From assembly GCF_000969885.1 (NCBI RefSeq), contig NZ_CP009501.1, positions 992,001-1,056,000 on the forward strand: DNA of 64,000 bases. Reading direction: 5' to 3'. This document shows positions 48,866 through 58,631 of the stretch, piece after piece. Numbering within the stretch: the stretch's first letter is position 1; each line of letters starts with the position of its first letter. Source of the stretch: Methanosarcina thermophila TM-1. Its GTDB lineage: Archaea > Halobacteriota > Methanosarcinia > Methanosarcinales > Methanosarcinaceae. A program made the position numbers and the translations under genes. The notes beneath the pieces were generated by a model. It was not told where the DNA came from. It saw only the letters and a list, made by a program, of their open reading frames with translations, and made no database searches.

Positions 48866-50551
48866 TCATTCCTGGCTTTCTAAACCCTGGTCTTTGTGCC
48901 GGATCTCAACCCTGCGGATTTTTCCGCTGATGGTCTTTGGAAGTTCCTCAACAAAATCTATAATGCGTGGATACTTGTAAGGGGCAGTGACTCTTTTTAC
49001 GTGCTCCTGAAGTTCCTTTTTAAGCGCGTCTCCGGGTGTGTACCCTTTTGTGAGCACAACAGTTGCCTTGATAACCTGGCCTCTTATAGGGTCAGGAGCA
49101 CCTGTAATTGCGCATTCAAGCACCGCAGGATGCTGGATAAGGGCACTTTCTACTTCGAAGGGTCCGACTTTGTATCCTGAGGTCTTTATGATATCGTCAG
49201 CCCTTCCCACAAACCACAGGTAGCCGTCTTCGTCCTTCCAGGCCATATCTCCTGTGTGGTAATAGCCATCGTGCCAGGTTTCCTTAGTTTTCTCAGGATC
49301 TTTTCCGTAGTGAACAAAGAGCCCTACAGGCTTTCCTTCCATTGTATTGATGACGATTTCTCCCTCTTCCCCGACTTCACAGATCCTGCCGTCCCTGTCC
49401 ATCAATTCGATTTTAAAACCAGGAGATGGCTTCCCTATTGATCCGGGCTTAGGTTCCATCCAGGGATAGGTCGCAATGGTCACAACAGTTTCAGTTTGCC
49501 CGAAGCCTTCCATAAGCTTTATTCCGGTGAATTCCAGAAATCGGTTGTATACCTCAGGGTTAAGAGGTTCACCTGCAACAACCGCGTATTTCAGGGTACC
49601 GAAATCATATTTTGAGAGGTCTTCCTTAATCAGGAAGCGATAGATTGTAGGCGGGGCACAGAAAGTTGTAACCCCGTGTCTCGAGGCTTTTTCAAGCAAG
49701 TTTTTGGCATCAAAACGGTCATAGTCATAGACAAAAACCGCACAACCTGCGATCCATTGCCCATAGAGTTTTCCCCATACGCATTTTCCCCAGCCGCTGT
49801 CTGCAACCGTATAGTGAAGCCCGTCATCTTCCACATTCTGCCAGTATTTTGCAGTGAGAATGTGTCCTAGAGGGTAGGTAAAGTCATGTTCTACCATTTT
49901 CGGGAAACCAGCAGTCCCTGAGGAGAAATAAGCGAGGGAAATATCGCTGTTTTTTGTAGCAGCCTCGCCTGTAGGACGTTCAAAATCTGCTGAAGCCTCT
50001 TCAAGTTCTTTCCTGAAATCAATCCAGCCTTCTCGAGCTTTTCCTCCAACTACTGCTTTTTTGAGTGGGATATTCCCACACTGGGAATGTGCTTCGTCTA
50101 CCTGTTCGGGAACTCCATCTTCCGCTATGCAAACAATCATCTTTAGTCCGGCTTTTTCGATCCGGTATACAATATCCCGCGTCTTGAGCATATGTGTTGC
50201 AGGTACGGCAATGGCTCCCAGTTTATGCAGTGCAAGGATACAAAACCAGAACTCATACCTGCTCTTTAAGGTGAGCATTACATAGTCGCCTTTCCCTATT
50301 CCATGCTTTGCAAAGAAATTCGCGGCTTTATCGCTGTAGTACTTCATATCTTTGAAAGTAAAGCGCCTCTCTTCCCCTTCATCATTACACCAGACCATAG
50401 CAAGCTTTTCAGGGGAATCTCTCGCATAGACATCGACTACGTCATAGGCAAAGTTGAAGTTTTCAGGAACAAGGATTTTAAAATTCTCTTTGAAATCCTC
50501 ATAGGAATCAAAATCGGTTTTGGAAACAAATTTATTGAGCAAAGAGGTCAT
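48866..50551 (-). CDS. AMP-forming acyl-CoA synthetase (branched/medium-chain type, Macs-like)
   Basis: Activates a short or branched carboxylate with ATP and CoA, 561 residues. The phosphate loop is [13 protein letters not shown], the adenylation motif is [10 protein letters not shown], the hinge is [20 protein letters not shown], and the catalytic lysine motif is [12 protein letters not shown]. It is closest in layout to the M. acetivorans synthetase whose structure shows a pocket for 2-methylbutyrate-sized acids. vorCBA lies downstream, so acid to acyl-CoA to 2-oxoacid is a sensible route for valine and isoleucine synthesis from isobutyrate or 2-methylbutyrate. This pathway is inferred. 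Confidence 0.9.
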   Translation of the reverse strand: MTSLLNKFVSKTDFDSYEDFKENFKILVPENFNFAYDVVDVYARDSPEKLAMVWCNDEGEERRFTFKDMKYYSDKAANFFAKHGIGKGDYVMLTLKSRYEFWFCILALHKLGAIAVPATHMLKTRDIVYRIEKAGLKMIVCIAEDGVPEQVDEAHSQCGNIPLKKAVVGGKAREGWIDFRKELEEASADFERPTGEAATKNSDISLAYFSSGTAGFPKMVEHDFTYPLGHILTAKYWQNVEDDGLHYTVADSGWGKCVWGKLYGQWIAGCAVFVYDYDRFDAKNLLEKASRHGVTTFCAPPTIYRFLIKEDLSKYDFGTLKYAVVAGEPLNPEVYNRFLEFTGIKLMEGFGQTETVVTIATYPWMEPKPGSIGKPSPGFKIELMDRDGRICEVGEEGEIVINTMEGKPVGLFVHYGKDPEKTKETWHDGYYHTGDMAWKDEDGYLWFVGRADDIIKTSGYKVGPFEVESALIQHPAVLECAITGAPDPIRGQVIKATVVLTKGYTPGDALKKELQEHVKRVTAPYKYPRIIDFVEELPKTISGKIRRVEIRHKDQGLESQE

Positions 50552-50790
50552 TTGGACACCCGTTTTATCTGCTTATTTCATAGCTTGTATGTTTTTGAGG
50601 GCTTCAGTGCCTGATTCTAATCCTGATTTTGCCCTGCTTCTCGATTTTTCTGCCAGTTTGAGACCAAACATAAATCAGATCAGGTTAAATGCAGGTCAAG
50701 TTGACTGCGTTAAATCAGATATTATCAAACCGAATATCCTCAAGCAAATTATCATTGAGTCGTATTATCAAACCGAGCTGTATTGTATTA

Positions 50791-51345
50791 TTACATTATA
50801 GCTGCCAGGAATCTGGCTGTTTCTCCATTCAGAGCTTCCATGGCGTGCTTATAAGAGGAATCAAAGTAAATAGAATCTCCTTTATTCAGGATAATCTCAT
50901 TATTGTGGATATAGACCTTCAGGCTTCCTTCCAGTACATAGTTAAATTCCTGCCCAGGGTGGGAATTGGTTTCAGGTTTTGCTCCGGGCGGTTTGGGCTC
51001 GACTGTCACTATAAAAAATTCAGCTTTCTTGTGAATAAATTTTTCAGCCAGGTTCTGGTACTTGTACTGCTTCCTTCTCTCAACGCTAACTCCTTTTCCA
51101 TCCCGTGTGACTGTAAAAATATTCATGCGCGGCTCTTCTCCTGTCAGGAGGGTAGCCATATCCACGCGCAACTTCTGTGCGATCTCAAAAAGTATACTTG
51201 CCGGAATATCCTCGCTTCCGTTTTCATATTTCTCATAAGTCTCTTCGGATACCTGCAGATACTCTGCCATATCTCTGACCGTGAAATCCGATAGCTCACG
51301 CAGTTCACGTACTCGATCTGCGATCTCTTTTATTTTTTCCTGCAT
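50791..51345 (-). CDS. XRE-family regulator with C-terminal cupin domain
   Basis: 184 residues. Residues 12-66 are a helix-turn-helix ([20 protein letters not shown] followed by [10 protein letters not shown]). Residues 105-180 are a cupin ([52 protein letters not shown]). Such proteins sense a small ligand in the cupin and control the neighbouring operon. It lies about 240 bases upstream of the acyl-CoA synthetase on the same strand and is the probable regulator of that gene and vorCBA. Confidence 0.88.
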   Translation of the reverse strand: MQEKIKEIADRVRELRELSDFTVRDMAEYLQVSEETYEKYENGSEDIPASILFEIAQKLRVDMATLLTGEEPRMNIFTVTRDGKGVSVERRKQYKYQNLAEKFIHKKAEFFIVTVEPKPPGAKPETNSHPGQEFNYVLEGSLKVYIHNNEIILNKGDSIYFDSSYKHAMEALNGETARFLAAIM

Positions 51346-52083
51346 GATATGTCTTCTCCAGCTGGATTTTTCAAGAATAACTTAAGATCTGCTTAAAAAC
51401 CTTTGGCTTTGCAGATTTGACTGAATACTTGAAAAGGGAAACTTTTCTTTAAGAATTATTGTGGGTTATTTTTCAGAATTATTGTGGGTTATTTTCCAGA
51501 ATTATTGTAATTATTTTTTCAGAGTTATGTAATCATTTTTTTAGAATCGTGTTAATTTTCCTTTTGGTATTAATAAGAATTATAATTAATATACATTATC
51601 ATTAAAGTTCTATCAGGTCATACTATTAACAGGGAATTGCAGGAAGCATAAGAACAAACATAGTAGAACTAAGTCTGAAACATAGTAGAACTAAGTCTGC
51701 GCTTTAAAGCAAACAATTTCTCGGATTTAGAAAACAACCCAAATATATAATTATATTTCTAAGAGCAGATTTTTAAACTTAACCAAGCCAGTCTTTATTT
51801 CTCAGAATTTGCTGCAGGATATTAATTTAATCCGATAATTGAAATTTAGAGAAGGTTAATAGTAAGACACTATTTTATAATTGTGCTCCAAATTTTTATA
51901 TTGGGTATTTTTGCAGGCAAATAAGCCTGAGAAAGATATTCTGGATATTTTTTTCTAACAAAGTCTTTAAATAGACTTTAATTTTAAATTCTGTTTTCTA
52001 ATATTCTTTTTAAATCAATAATTTTATATGCTATCCTTTTAAAAAATAATTCTATAAATTTCTTGGTCGATATGCTGGTTAAA
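51346..52083. other. Intergenic stretch between divergent genes, with short repeats
   Basis: Repeats of CAGAATTATTGTGGGTTATT (two to three copies, about 51470-51535) and a duplicated AACATAGTAGAACTAAGTCTG (about 51656-51702). Long AT-rich remainder. No gene seen. Confidence 0.45.
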
Positions 52084-53634
52084 ATGTCAAAATATCTAAC
52101 TTTCAGATGGGTCTTCTTACTTGCAATATCTCTAGTGCTGCTCCCAATTTCAGAAACCGGAGCAGTGGAAAATATTTATGTGTCCCCGGGAGAATCAATC
52201 CAGGCTGCAGTAGATAACGCCTCCCATGGCGATATTATTATCGTAGAGCCCGGAGAATATAATGAAAGCATTCAAATCGACCAGGATAATCTGACAATTA
52301 TCTCAGATTCAAAAGTTCCTTCTGACACGGTTATAAGCGCAGAGAACGCAGACAGCAATGTATTCAAGGTAGTTGCCAGCAACGTAACAATTAGCGGCTT
52401 CTCAATAGTTGACAGCAAATGCGGGATTTACCTGAGTAGTGTTCAAAACTGTATCATAAATAACAACAACATCTCTGGAAATAAGATTGGAATCTGCCTG
52501 TTTAAATCTGAAAATAACACTCTGTACAATAATCTCGTATATTCAAACACTAACTGCGGCATCAGGTCACTTACTTCTTCAGGAAATACGATATACAGCA
52601 ATTATTTCAATAATACGAATAATGCCAGGGATGATAAATTCAATGTCTGGAACCTGACCTCAGGCAATTGTTGGAGTGATTACACAGGCAAGGATGAGGA
52701 TGGAGATGGTATCGGCGACATGGCTTATGTCGTCAACCGCCGGACAAAGAGTATGGATTACAGACCGTTAATGGCTTTCGTTCCACAGCCTCCTATACTG
52801 CCGAAAGCGATTTTCACTTCCAATGTTACAATTGGGTATGCCCCTCTCACAGTCGAATTCACGGAATTATCTAAGAATGCCAGCTCACATTTATGGAGTC
52901 TTGGAAACCTGAGCCTTTCAAACACATCGGATTTTTTGCATACTTTTACCGATGAAGGCGATTACACGGTTACCCTGACCGTTACTAACGAGAACGGCAG
53001 CGACTCGACCAGTATGACCATAAATGTTTTGAAAGCTCCGGACCCTTCGGTTCCGATACTCCCTGAGGCTAAATTTATTACCAATGTTACAGAAGGGTAT
53101 GTTCCTCTTACGGTACAGTTTTTTGATACTTCCAAAAATGCAGCCTCACTATGCTGGAACTTTGGAGACGGGAAGAGTTCTTACTGCCCAGACCCCATAC
53201 ATACTTTTTGCTGCCCTGGAAATTATACCGTCTGGCTTACAGCAAGAAATGATAATGGCAGTTCTACAACTGGTATCGTTATTACGGTTCTTAAGCCGAT
53301 AAACCAATCCATCGCTGAAGACAATGATCCGGAGGGCATTGAAGATCAGGGCTTAGGTCGTAGAAACATAGGTAAAAGGATAGATGGAGTTCTGAACAGG
53401 GAAAACCTTGATTCTGCTGGTGACTTTATCCTATCCTTTACCGGAACCCGATCTGCTGCGGAACTTGCGCTGTTAGTAGAGCAAGAAATCTTCAGAACTG
53501 CAGATCTCATTAAAGATCTGACAGCGGATTCGGTACCCGAAATTGAGTTAAGAGATATTTCCATGCGTGAGTTATTTTTGGGTTTTCTGGGAATAGCTCT
53601 GGTACTCTCCATTTTTAGAAGAAAGAGAAAATAA
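52084..53634 (+). CDS. Surface protein: NosD beta-helix, two PKD domains, C-terminal anchor
   Basis: 516 residues from ATG 52084 (MSKYLTFRWVFLLAISLVLL); earlier in-frame starts TTG 52063 and ATG 52072 are possible. A signal peptide ends near ETGA. Residues 30-245 form a right-handed beta-helix with PGESIQAAVDNASHGDIIIV and the NosD end motif DEDGDGIGDMAYVVN. Two PKD domains follow (AIFTSNVTIGYAPLTVEFTE with FTDEGDYTVTLTVTNENGSD; AKFITNVTEGYVPLTVQFFD with WNFGDGKS). The last 20 residues are a hydrophobic helix with a KRKRK-like end, a membrane anchor. Typical Methanosarcina S-layer-associated protein. Confidence 0.88.
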   Translation: MSKYLTFRWVFLLAISLVLLPISETGAVENIYVSPGESIQAAVDNASHGDIIIVEPGEYNESIQIDQDNLTIISDSKVPSDTVISAENADSNVFKVVASNVTISGFSIVDSKCGIYLSSVQNCIINNNNISGNKIGICLFKSENNTLYNNLVYSNTNCGIRSLTSSGNTIYSNYFNNTNNARDDKFNVWNLTSGNCWSDYTGKDEDGDGIGDMAYVVNRRTKSMDYRPLMAFVPQPPILPKAIFTSNVTIGYAPLTVEFTELSKNASSHLWSLGNLSLSNTSDFLHTFTDEGDYTVTLTVTNENGSDSTSMTINVLKAPDPSVPILPEAKFITNVTEGYVPLTVQFFDTSKNAASLCWNFGDGKSSYCPDPIHTFCCPGNYTVWLTARNDNGSSTTGIVITVLKPINQSIAEDNDPEGIEDQGLGRRNIGKRIDGVLNRENLDSAGDFILSFTGTRSAAELALLVEQEIFRTADLIKDLTADSVPEIELRDISMRELFLGFLGIALVLSIFRRKRK

Positions 53635-53742
53635 TCAATAACTATAAAAATTCATTTTCAATTGAATAGACTGCTTTTAAGCAAGTTTTCCTATCAAATA
53701 TCATTTTATCTCCGGAATCTTAATTTGAAGCGTGAAAGAGCT

Positions 53743-54246
53743 TCAATAAATGCTTACGCCTTTGACCGAGGGTAACTTAAGGATTTTGTCCACGAGCTCT
53801 CCAGGTACTTTCTTGTCGGTAATTATGGTAAGTCTTGGATTATCAGTTAGATAGGGATCATCTGAGACTGCCTGCCGGATGCTTACATTGCTCTCAGCAA
53901 TCAGACCTGCAACCTCTGCAAGGATACCAACGTGAGATGCATCTTCGGGAATAATAATGATCACTCCCAAGCCAAGAGAAGGGGCTACGTCTCTAAGGAA
54001 AGGGATGGAATGTACATTTTTAAAAATCGTGCTTAGAAGTTCGTCTGAAATAATAGTCTTTGTAGTTGCGTCAACCACCCGCCGGTCAACACCTGCCTCC
54101 TTTGCAAGCTGAGTATGTGCTATCTCAATGCCTCCGGAGGTGACCTTTCCTTCTTCGTTTACCTGGAATCCTCGCTCAAAAAGCAATTTAAGCACTTTTG
54201 CCTGTGCAGGATATTTTTCAAATTTTTTGAGTAATGTCTGCCACAT
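53743..54246 (-). CDS. ACT-domain regulator of amino acid metabolism (COG2150-like)
   Basis: 167 residues from ATG 54246. The N-terminal part (MWQTLLKKFEKYPAQAKVLK, HTQLAKEAGVDRRVVDATTK) is a winged-helix-like DNA-binding domain. The C-terminal part (GVIIIIPEDASHVGILAEVA, LIAESNVSIRQAVSDDPY) is an ACT domain that should bind an amino acid. The frame is open upstream to 54489, but that part reads through a cluster of hairpin repeats and is low-complexity, so it is excluded. The amino acid sensed is unknown. Confidence 0.85.
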   Translation of the reverse strand: MWQTLLKKFEKYPAQAKVLKLLFERGFQVNEEGKVTSGGIEIAHTQLAKEAGVDRRVVDATTKTIISDELLSTIFKNVHSIPFLRDVAPSLGLGVIIIIPEDASHVGILAEVAGLIAESNVSIRQAVSDDPYLTDNPRLTIITDKKVPGELVDKILKLPSVKGVSIY

Positions 54247-54621
54247 ACACACAAAGTTTAAACCTAGTTCCCTGATATATAGTTTCTTATTGCATTTAAT
54301 TAAAAACCGCTGTACTGCAAGCGCTGTGCCGCAAGCCTTTTCAAAAAAGGCTTGAGCGAAAACGCTGTTTTTGATCAAACTTTTTCTAAAAAAGTTTGTG
54401 CCGCAAGCCTTTTCAAAAAAGGCTTGAGCGAAACCGTTGCGCCGGTTTATCACCAAGCGTTGCGCCGCTTGACCACGCCGCCACGCCATTTTTGATCAAA
54501 CTTTTTTCTAAAAAGTTTGTGATCAAATATTTTTTCCAAAAAGCTTGCGATAATTCAAATATTTTGGCGTTAACTGTCGCTTGCGTTAATTTGATGTACT
54601 AGCAGGAGACGACTCACTAAT
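54247..54621. other. Intergenic stretch made mainly of hairpin repeats
   Basis: See the repeat entry 54326-54545. The rest holds the start region of the YkgJ-type gene, with CAGGAGA at 54601-54607. Confidence 0.5.
54326..54545. repeat. Alternating hairpin repeats (two unit types)
   Basis: Unit A, GTGCCGCAAGCCTTTTCAAA..GGCTTGAGCGAAA, occurs at 54326-54361 and 54398-54433, each a hairpin of CAAGCCTTTT with AAAAGGCTTG. Unit B, TTTGATCAAACTTTTTCTAA..AGTTTGTG, occurs at about 54368-54400 and 54489-54527. Related TTGATAAAACTTTTTTAG is at about 2943-2960. REP-like elements that may also act as terminators. Confidence 0.75.
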
Positions 54622-55440
54622 ATGGAAGCATCCAGCACAGGCAGTAAGCAGGAATCCAGAAAAACTGACTATCAGCTCCTTCTTATTGCTGGTCTCAAGA
54701 AAGAAATAGAAATGGCTCATAAACTTGACCCTGAACAGCTTGCAGCTGAAATCAGAAGAATCGGCTTCTATTGCCAGCGTTGTGGAAAATGCTGTCGGCG
54801 GGCTTTCGGGGACAACAGGGTAGCGGTAATTCCTTCCGAGATCGAGAGAATTCGAGAGCATACAGGTCTGTCAAAATTAGAGGTTGCAGAACCATTTATA
54901 CCTGAAATTCCTATCCCGAATGAAAACCAGGAAGATGAGGAAAACCACCCCGAGCCTTCTTTCAGGCAGTCAGAGGAAAATGAAGAGCAACTCTCTCCTG
55001 AATCCCTTGAGTCTCTTCAGGAGTGTATTGATCTTGAGGGCAAGATTCATGCTTTTGGATGGATACTCAGGCGAAAGAAAAATGGGGATTGTATTTTTAT
55101 CGAGAAAGATACCCACAGGTGCCAGATATATCCGGTTCGCCCTATGCTCTGCAGCACTTATCCCTTTTATATTGAAGGATTGAGATTGCACACTTGCGAA
55201 TGTGAGGGGCTCGGGTATCCAATCTCGATCGAGGACAGCCGAAAACTGGCTGAAGATCTCCTCATGAGGTATATTTCGGAACTTGAGGACACCCTTGTCA
55301 TGTATGAAAAGTTTGTAGATTTCAGGAGAGATAAAAAGGGTCTTGAGATTGCAAAAATGAGCCTGATGAGCCGCACATGTACCTGTATAGTTCACGACAG
55401 CCTGGGAAGTACTGAATTATTGGTTAACAGCCAGGACTAA
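54622..55440 (+). CDS. YkgJ-family cysteine cluster protein (CxxCxxCC domain)
   Basis: 272 residues. The cluster CQRCGKCCRRAFGDNRVAV near residue 51 and the later GDCIFIEKDTHRCQIYPVRP with MLCSTYPF form the YkgJ/FliB zinc- or iron-binding domain. CECEGLGYPI and SRTCTCIVHD add further cysteines. Between the halves lies a low-complexity acidic insert (about residues 90-140: PNENQEDEENHPEPSFRQSE). The function of the family is not settled; metal chelation or an Fe-S related role is likely. Not in an obvious operon. Confidence 0.82.
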   Translation: MEASSTGSKQESRKTDYQLLLIAGLKKEIEMAHKLDPEQLAAEIRRIGFYCQRCGKCCRRAFGDNRVAVIPSEIERIREHTGLSKLEVAEPFIPEIPIPNENQEDEENHPEPSFRQSEENEEQLSPESLESLQECIDLEGKIHAFGWILRRKKNGDCIFIEKDTHRCQIYPVRPMLCSTYPFYIEGLRLHTCECEGLGYPISIEDSRKLAEDLLMRYISELEDTLVMYEKFVDFRRDKKGLEIAKMSLMSRTCTCIVHDSLGSTELLVNSQD

Positions 55441-55579
55441 CAGAAACTCAGGATTTGCAGGCTAAACTTATCTATTTTTAAAAAAGCTTCGTCTCTTTAT
55501 GAGCTTGAAAGACTTTTGACTTTTTGCTATAGTACACCATCAATTAAATTTATTTATTAGAAAGAGCCAGTTATTCCCC

Positions 55580-56875
55580 ATGACCGGAATGTCTGCTAAT
55601 GAAAATCGTCCGATGACCGTTTCGGAAAAGATCTTTTCGAAGGCCTCCGGAAGTCCCGTAAAGGCCGGAGATTTCGTGCTGGCAAATATAGACCTGGCAA
55701 TGACGCATGACATTACAGGTCCGCTGGCAGTCAAAGGCTTTTACGAGATAATGAAAGACAGAGAAGAGAAAAAAGTCTGGGACCCTACGAAAATAGTGAT
55801 CGTGTTTGACCACCAAGTTCCTGCGGATTCTATCAACGCCACAGCAAACCATATTATGCTTCGGGAATTTGCTGAGGAACAGGGCATTTTAAATTATGAT
55901 GTATACGAAGGAGTTTGCCATCAGGTTCTTCCTGAGAAAGGGCATGTGCTGCCAGGAGATCTAATAGTTGGCTCGGACTCGCATACGTGTGCATATGGCG
56001 CACTGGGGGCGTTTTCTACGGGCATAGGGTCTACTGATATGGCAGCGGTCTTTGCTACTGGCAAGCTCTGGTTCAGGGTACCTGAAACTTTCCGCTTTGA
56101 AGTTGAAGGCAGCCTGCCAGAAAGGGTTTACTCAAAAGACCTTATTCTTCACCTAATAGGCGATGTAGGAGTAGAAGGAGTCAGGTATATGGCTGCTGAG
56201 TTTGGAGGCTCAACAATTCGTTCTCTTTCTATTCCTGAGCGCATGACCATGTCCAATATGGCAATCGAGATGGGAGGAAAGGCAGGAATTATCGAAGCAG
56301 ATGAAGTGACTGCAGACTACCTCAAAGAGAGAATCCTATACTATGAATTTGACCCATACTGGAAATCCGATGAGGGCGCAGAATATGTAGGAGTTAGGCA
56401 CTACGATGTATCGGACCTTGAGCCCCAGGTTGCCTGCCCTCACAATGTGGATAACGTGAAACCCGTAACCGAAGTTGAAGGCACAAAACTTGACCAGATC
56501 TTTGTAGGTTCCTGCACGAATGGCAGGTTTGAGGATATCAAAATCATGGCTGATATTATGGGCGATGAGCCAGTAGCAAAGGGCGTTCGCCTGATTGTTG
56601 TTCCCGCATCACGGACCGAGTATATAAAGCTCCTGAAAGCTGGATATATAGAAAAACTTATAAATGCAGGTGCAATCGTAGAATTCCCCTGCTGCGGACC
56701 CTGTATGGGTGGCTCTTTCGGCTTGCTTGGGGCTGGAGAAGTGGGCCTTGCAACCTCGAATCGCAACTTTAAAGGCAGAGAAGGAAGTCCTGAATCCTTT
56801 GTGTATCTATCTTCCCCTGCAACTGCAGGAGCGTCAGCTCTTACCGGAGAAATTACTGACCCAAGGAAGGTTTGA
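55580..56875 (+). CDS. 3-isopropylmalate dehydratase / homoaconitase large subunit
   Basis: Aconitase-superfamily [4Fe-4S] hydro-lyase, 431 residues, which needs a separate small subunit (not in the window). Substrate-site [12 protein letters not shown] and [12 protein letters not shown] are present. The cluster ligands are Cys in [11 protein letters not shown] and in PCCGPCMGG, and [20 protein letters not shown] is the family signature. Methanogens have two paralogous pairs, one for leucine and isoleucine (LeuCD), one for coenzyme B homocitrate steps (HacAB); the large subunits cannot be told apart here. Start ATG 55580 has no clear ribosome-binding site; ATG 55589 is an alternative. Confidence 0.9.
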   Translation: MTGMSANENRPMTVSEKIFSKASGSPVKAGDFVLANIDLAMTHDITGPLAVKGFYEIMKDREEKKVWDPTKIVIVFDHQVPADSINATANHIMLREFAEEQGILNYDVYEGVCHQVLPEKGHVLPGDLIVGSDSHTCAYGALGAFSTGIGSTDMAAVFATGKLWFRVPETFRFEVEGSLPERVYSKDLILHLIGDVGVEGVRYMAAEFGGSTIRSLSIPERMTMSNMAIEMGGKAGIIEADEVTADYLKERILYYEFDPYWKSDEGAEYVGVRHYDVSDLEPQVACPHNVDNVKPVTEVEGTKLDQIFVGSCTNGRFEDIKIMADIMGDEPVAKGVRLIVVPASRTEYIKLLKAGYIEKLINAGAIVEFPCCGPCMGGSFGLLGAGEVGLATSNRNFKGREGSPESFVYLSSPATAGASALTGEITDPRKV

Positions 56876-56952
56876 AAAATCTCCTGTTTTTACTTTTTTG
56901 AGATTTCTGGCTTTTGACTTTTTGAATGTTTGTCTAATTAACAGGTGTTAGA

Positions 56953-57267
56953 ATGACGGATACCGATTTATCAATTTTGAACAGGGTATATGAGATCATC
57001 TTGGATCGAAAACAGAATTATGACGAGTGCTCATATGTCTGCAAGCTCCTGAATCACCCTAAAGGAATGAATAAGATTCTTGAGAAAGTAGGAGAAGAAT
57101 CAATTGAAACTATTCTTGCAGTCAGGAACGAAGACCATGACGAGATTGTTTCGGAAAGTTCAGACCTGATCTTTCATCTTCTTATACTGCTTGCTGCAAA
57201 CAACATTACCCTGGATGAAATTGCAGCCGAACTTAGTGCCAGGCATGAAAGAATGAAAAGGGACTGA
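56953..57267 (+). CDS. hisE: Phosphoribosyl-ATP pyrophosphatase
   Basis: Second step of histidine synthesis, removing pyrophosphate from PR-ATP, 104 residues. All-alpha MazG-like fold with [20 protein letters not shown] and [20 protein letters not shown] carrying the metal-binding Glu/Asp residues. Stand-alone enzyme, not fused to HisI. AGGTG precedes the ATG; 77 bases after the hydratase gene on the same strand, so co-transcription is possible. Confidence 0.95.
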   Translation: MTDTDLSILNRVYEIILDRKQNYDECSYVCKLLNHPKGMNKILEKVGEESIETILAVRNEDHDEIVSESSDLIFHLLILLAANNITLDEIAAELSARHERMKRD

Positions 57268-57403
57268 AGATTTGGAGGTTTTTACCTCCCGGTTTGAGCA
57301 TGGAAATAATCCATAACCTAAAAGAATTTAGGAATTCCAGGTTTTCGGCTGCTTCAGGAAACTCTTATGAAAGCTTTCAGGAAGCCGCAAAAAATTCTGC
57401 TTT

Positions 57404-58279
57404 TCAATATACTGCCAGTTCGTTCAGAACATCGGTTTTCGACAGCGTGCCTTTGGGTACACCGTTAATGGTTACGATAAGCCTTCCAACATTATACTTA
57501 TGGAAGAGTTTTACCACATCGTAGAGTTGCATATCTCCGTCAACTGTGATGAGTTCCTTTGTCATAATATCTTTGACTTTTACGTTCGTTTTTCCCTGGG
57601 CAATAGCATGGGCAATATCAGTATAGGTAACAATTCCCACTATCTTTCCTTTGTCTTCTACAGGAGCGCCGTGAACATTGTTCCTGATGAAAAGTCGGGT
57701 TGCTTCCTGGATACTTGCATTCAGGTTCACAAGCAGAGGAGGATATTTCATATAATGTTTGACATGTTTTTTAGGGAGAGAGATCATTTCAGTAATATTG
57801 AAAAGAATAGAGTTGTTAGTATCATCCCTTCCTATGACTTCTCCACGAATTATCAGGCGGTTTACAGGCGTGGGACCTACCTGAATTTTGTCGTCCATAA
57901 CGAAGTCTTTTGTGTTTCCTATTACGCGGATGACTCCATTGCATACATCAGGGTTCCTGACAGTCGTAAAACTAATCTCTGAAGCCGTAGCTCCCTCAAC
58001 TAACACATTGTTTCTGTAGATGGGAACCACTGATTCATTTTTCAATTGCTGTATCCGTAATGCGTCGTATGCTGCTCCTGTGGGTTTATATCCTCCCTTT
58101 GGTCCGGGTACTCCTTCCACAAGCCCCAGGGCTTTTAATAACTGCATCTGATTGCGGATAGTCCCAGGATTACGCTGGATGACCTCGGCTATTTCTTCCC
58201 CTTTGATTGCCCGGTCTTTTTGCCGCTGAAGGTTGATTAATGCTATAAGAATATCTTTTTGAATCGGAGTGAGTTCCAT
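57404..58279 (-). CDS. Winged-helix regulator with CBS domains
   Basis: 291 residues. Residues 1-65 are a winged helix (LTPIQKDILIALINLQRQKD, RNPGTIRNQMQLLKALGLVE). A middle domain (residues 80-165) is followed by two CBS motifs: KYPPLLVNLNASIQEATRLF with GIVTYTDIAHAIA, and KDIMTKELITVDGDMQLYDV with GTLSKTDVLNELA. CBS pairs usually bind adenosine nucleotides, so it is probably an energy- or cofactor-responsive transcription regulator, common in methanogens. Target genes unknown. Convergent with hisE. Confidence 0.9.
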   Translation of the reverse strand: MELTPIQKDILIALINLQRQKDRAIKGEEIAEVIQRNPGTIRNQMQLLKALGLVEGVPGPKGGYKPTGAAYDALRIQQLKNESVVPIYRNNVLVEGATASEISFTTVRNPDVCNGVIRVIGNTKDFVMDDKIQVGPTPVNRLIIRGEVIGRDDTNNSILFNITEMISLPKKHVKHYMKYPPLLVNLNASIQEATRLFIRNNVHGAPVEDKGKIVGIVTYTDIAHAIAQGKTNVKVKDIMTKELITVDGDMQLYDVVKLFHKYNVGRLIVTINGVPKGTLSKTDVLNELAVY

Positions 58280-58631
58280 ACTACCACCATTAATTTCATA
58301 TACCTTTATAAGGATGATGTATAAAACCTATACATCAATAATGTAAGTTAACGCAGATATTTACATAATTAATGATTACAAATAATTACACATTACTATT
58401 ACAAATATAAAAAGAGTCCGGTTCTGCTTTGAATATCCTCCTGGTTCTTCACTTTACATTGAAGTTGTCACCAGGATTTATAATTACAAATATAAAACCT
58501 GAAAATAAATTCCCTCTCAGGGGATCGCCTTCAGGAATCTCTGCAAGACTTTTACTTGCGTGTTTGTTTTGTTAAAACTTTTCATCCATAATAAGGTTTA
58601 TATGCTCAGCAGAGCCCCAGAGGGTTAGAAC
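58280..58631. other. Intergenic stretch between divergent genes
   Basis: AT-rich. Contains duplicated TACAAATA(T)AAA motifs (about 58402 and 58484) and the promoters of the CBS regulator (minus) and the GTPase (plus). GAGGGTTAG precedes the GTPase start. No gene seen. Confidence 0.4.

Noticed and set aside
54247..54489. N-terminal 81 codons of the ACT-regulator frame
   Set aside because: Translation of hairpin repeats (repeated AQAFFEKACG); the protein family starts at MWQ.
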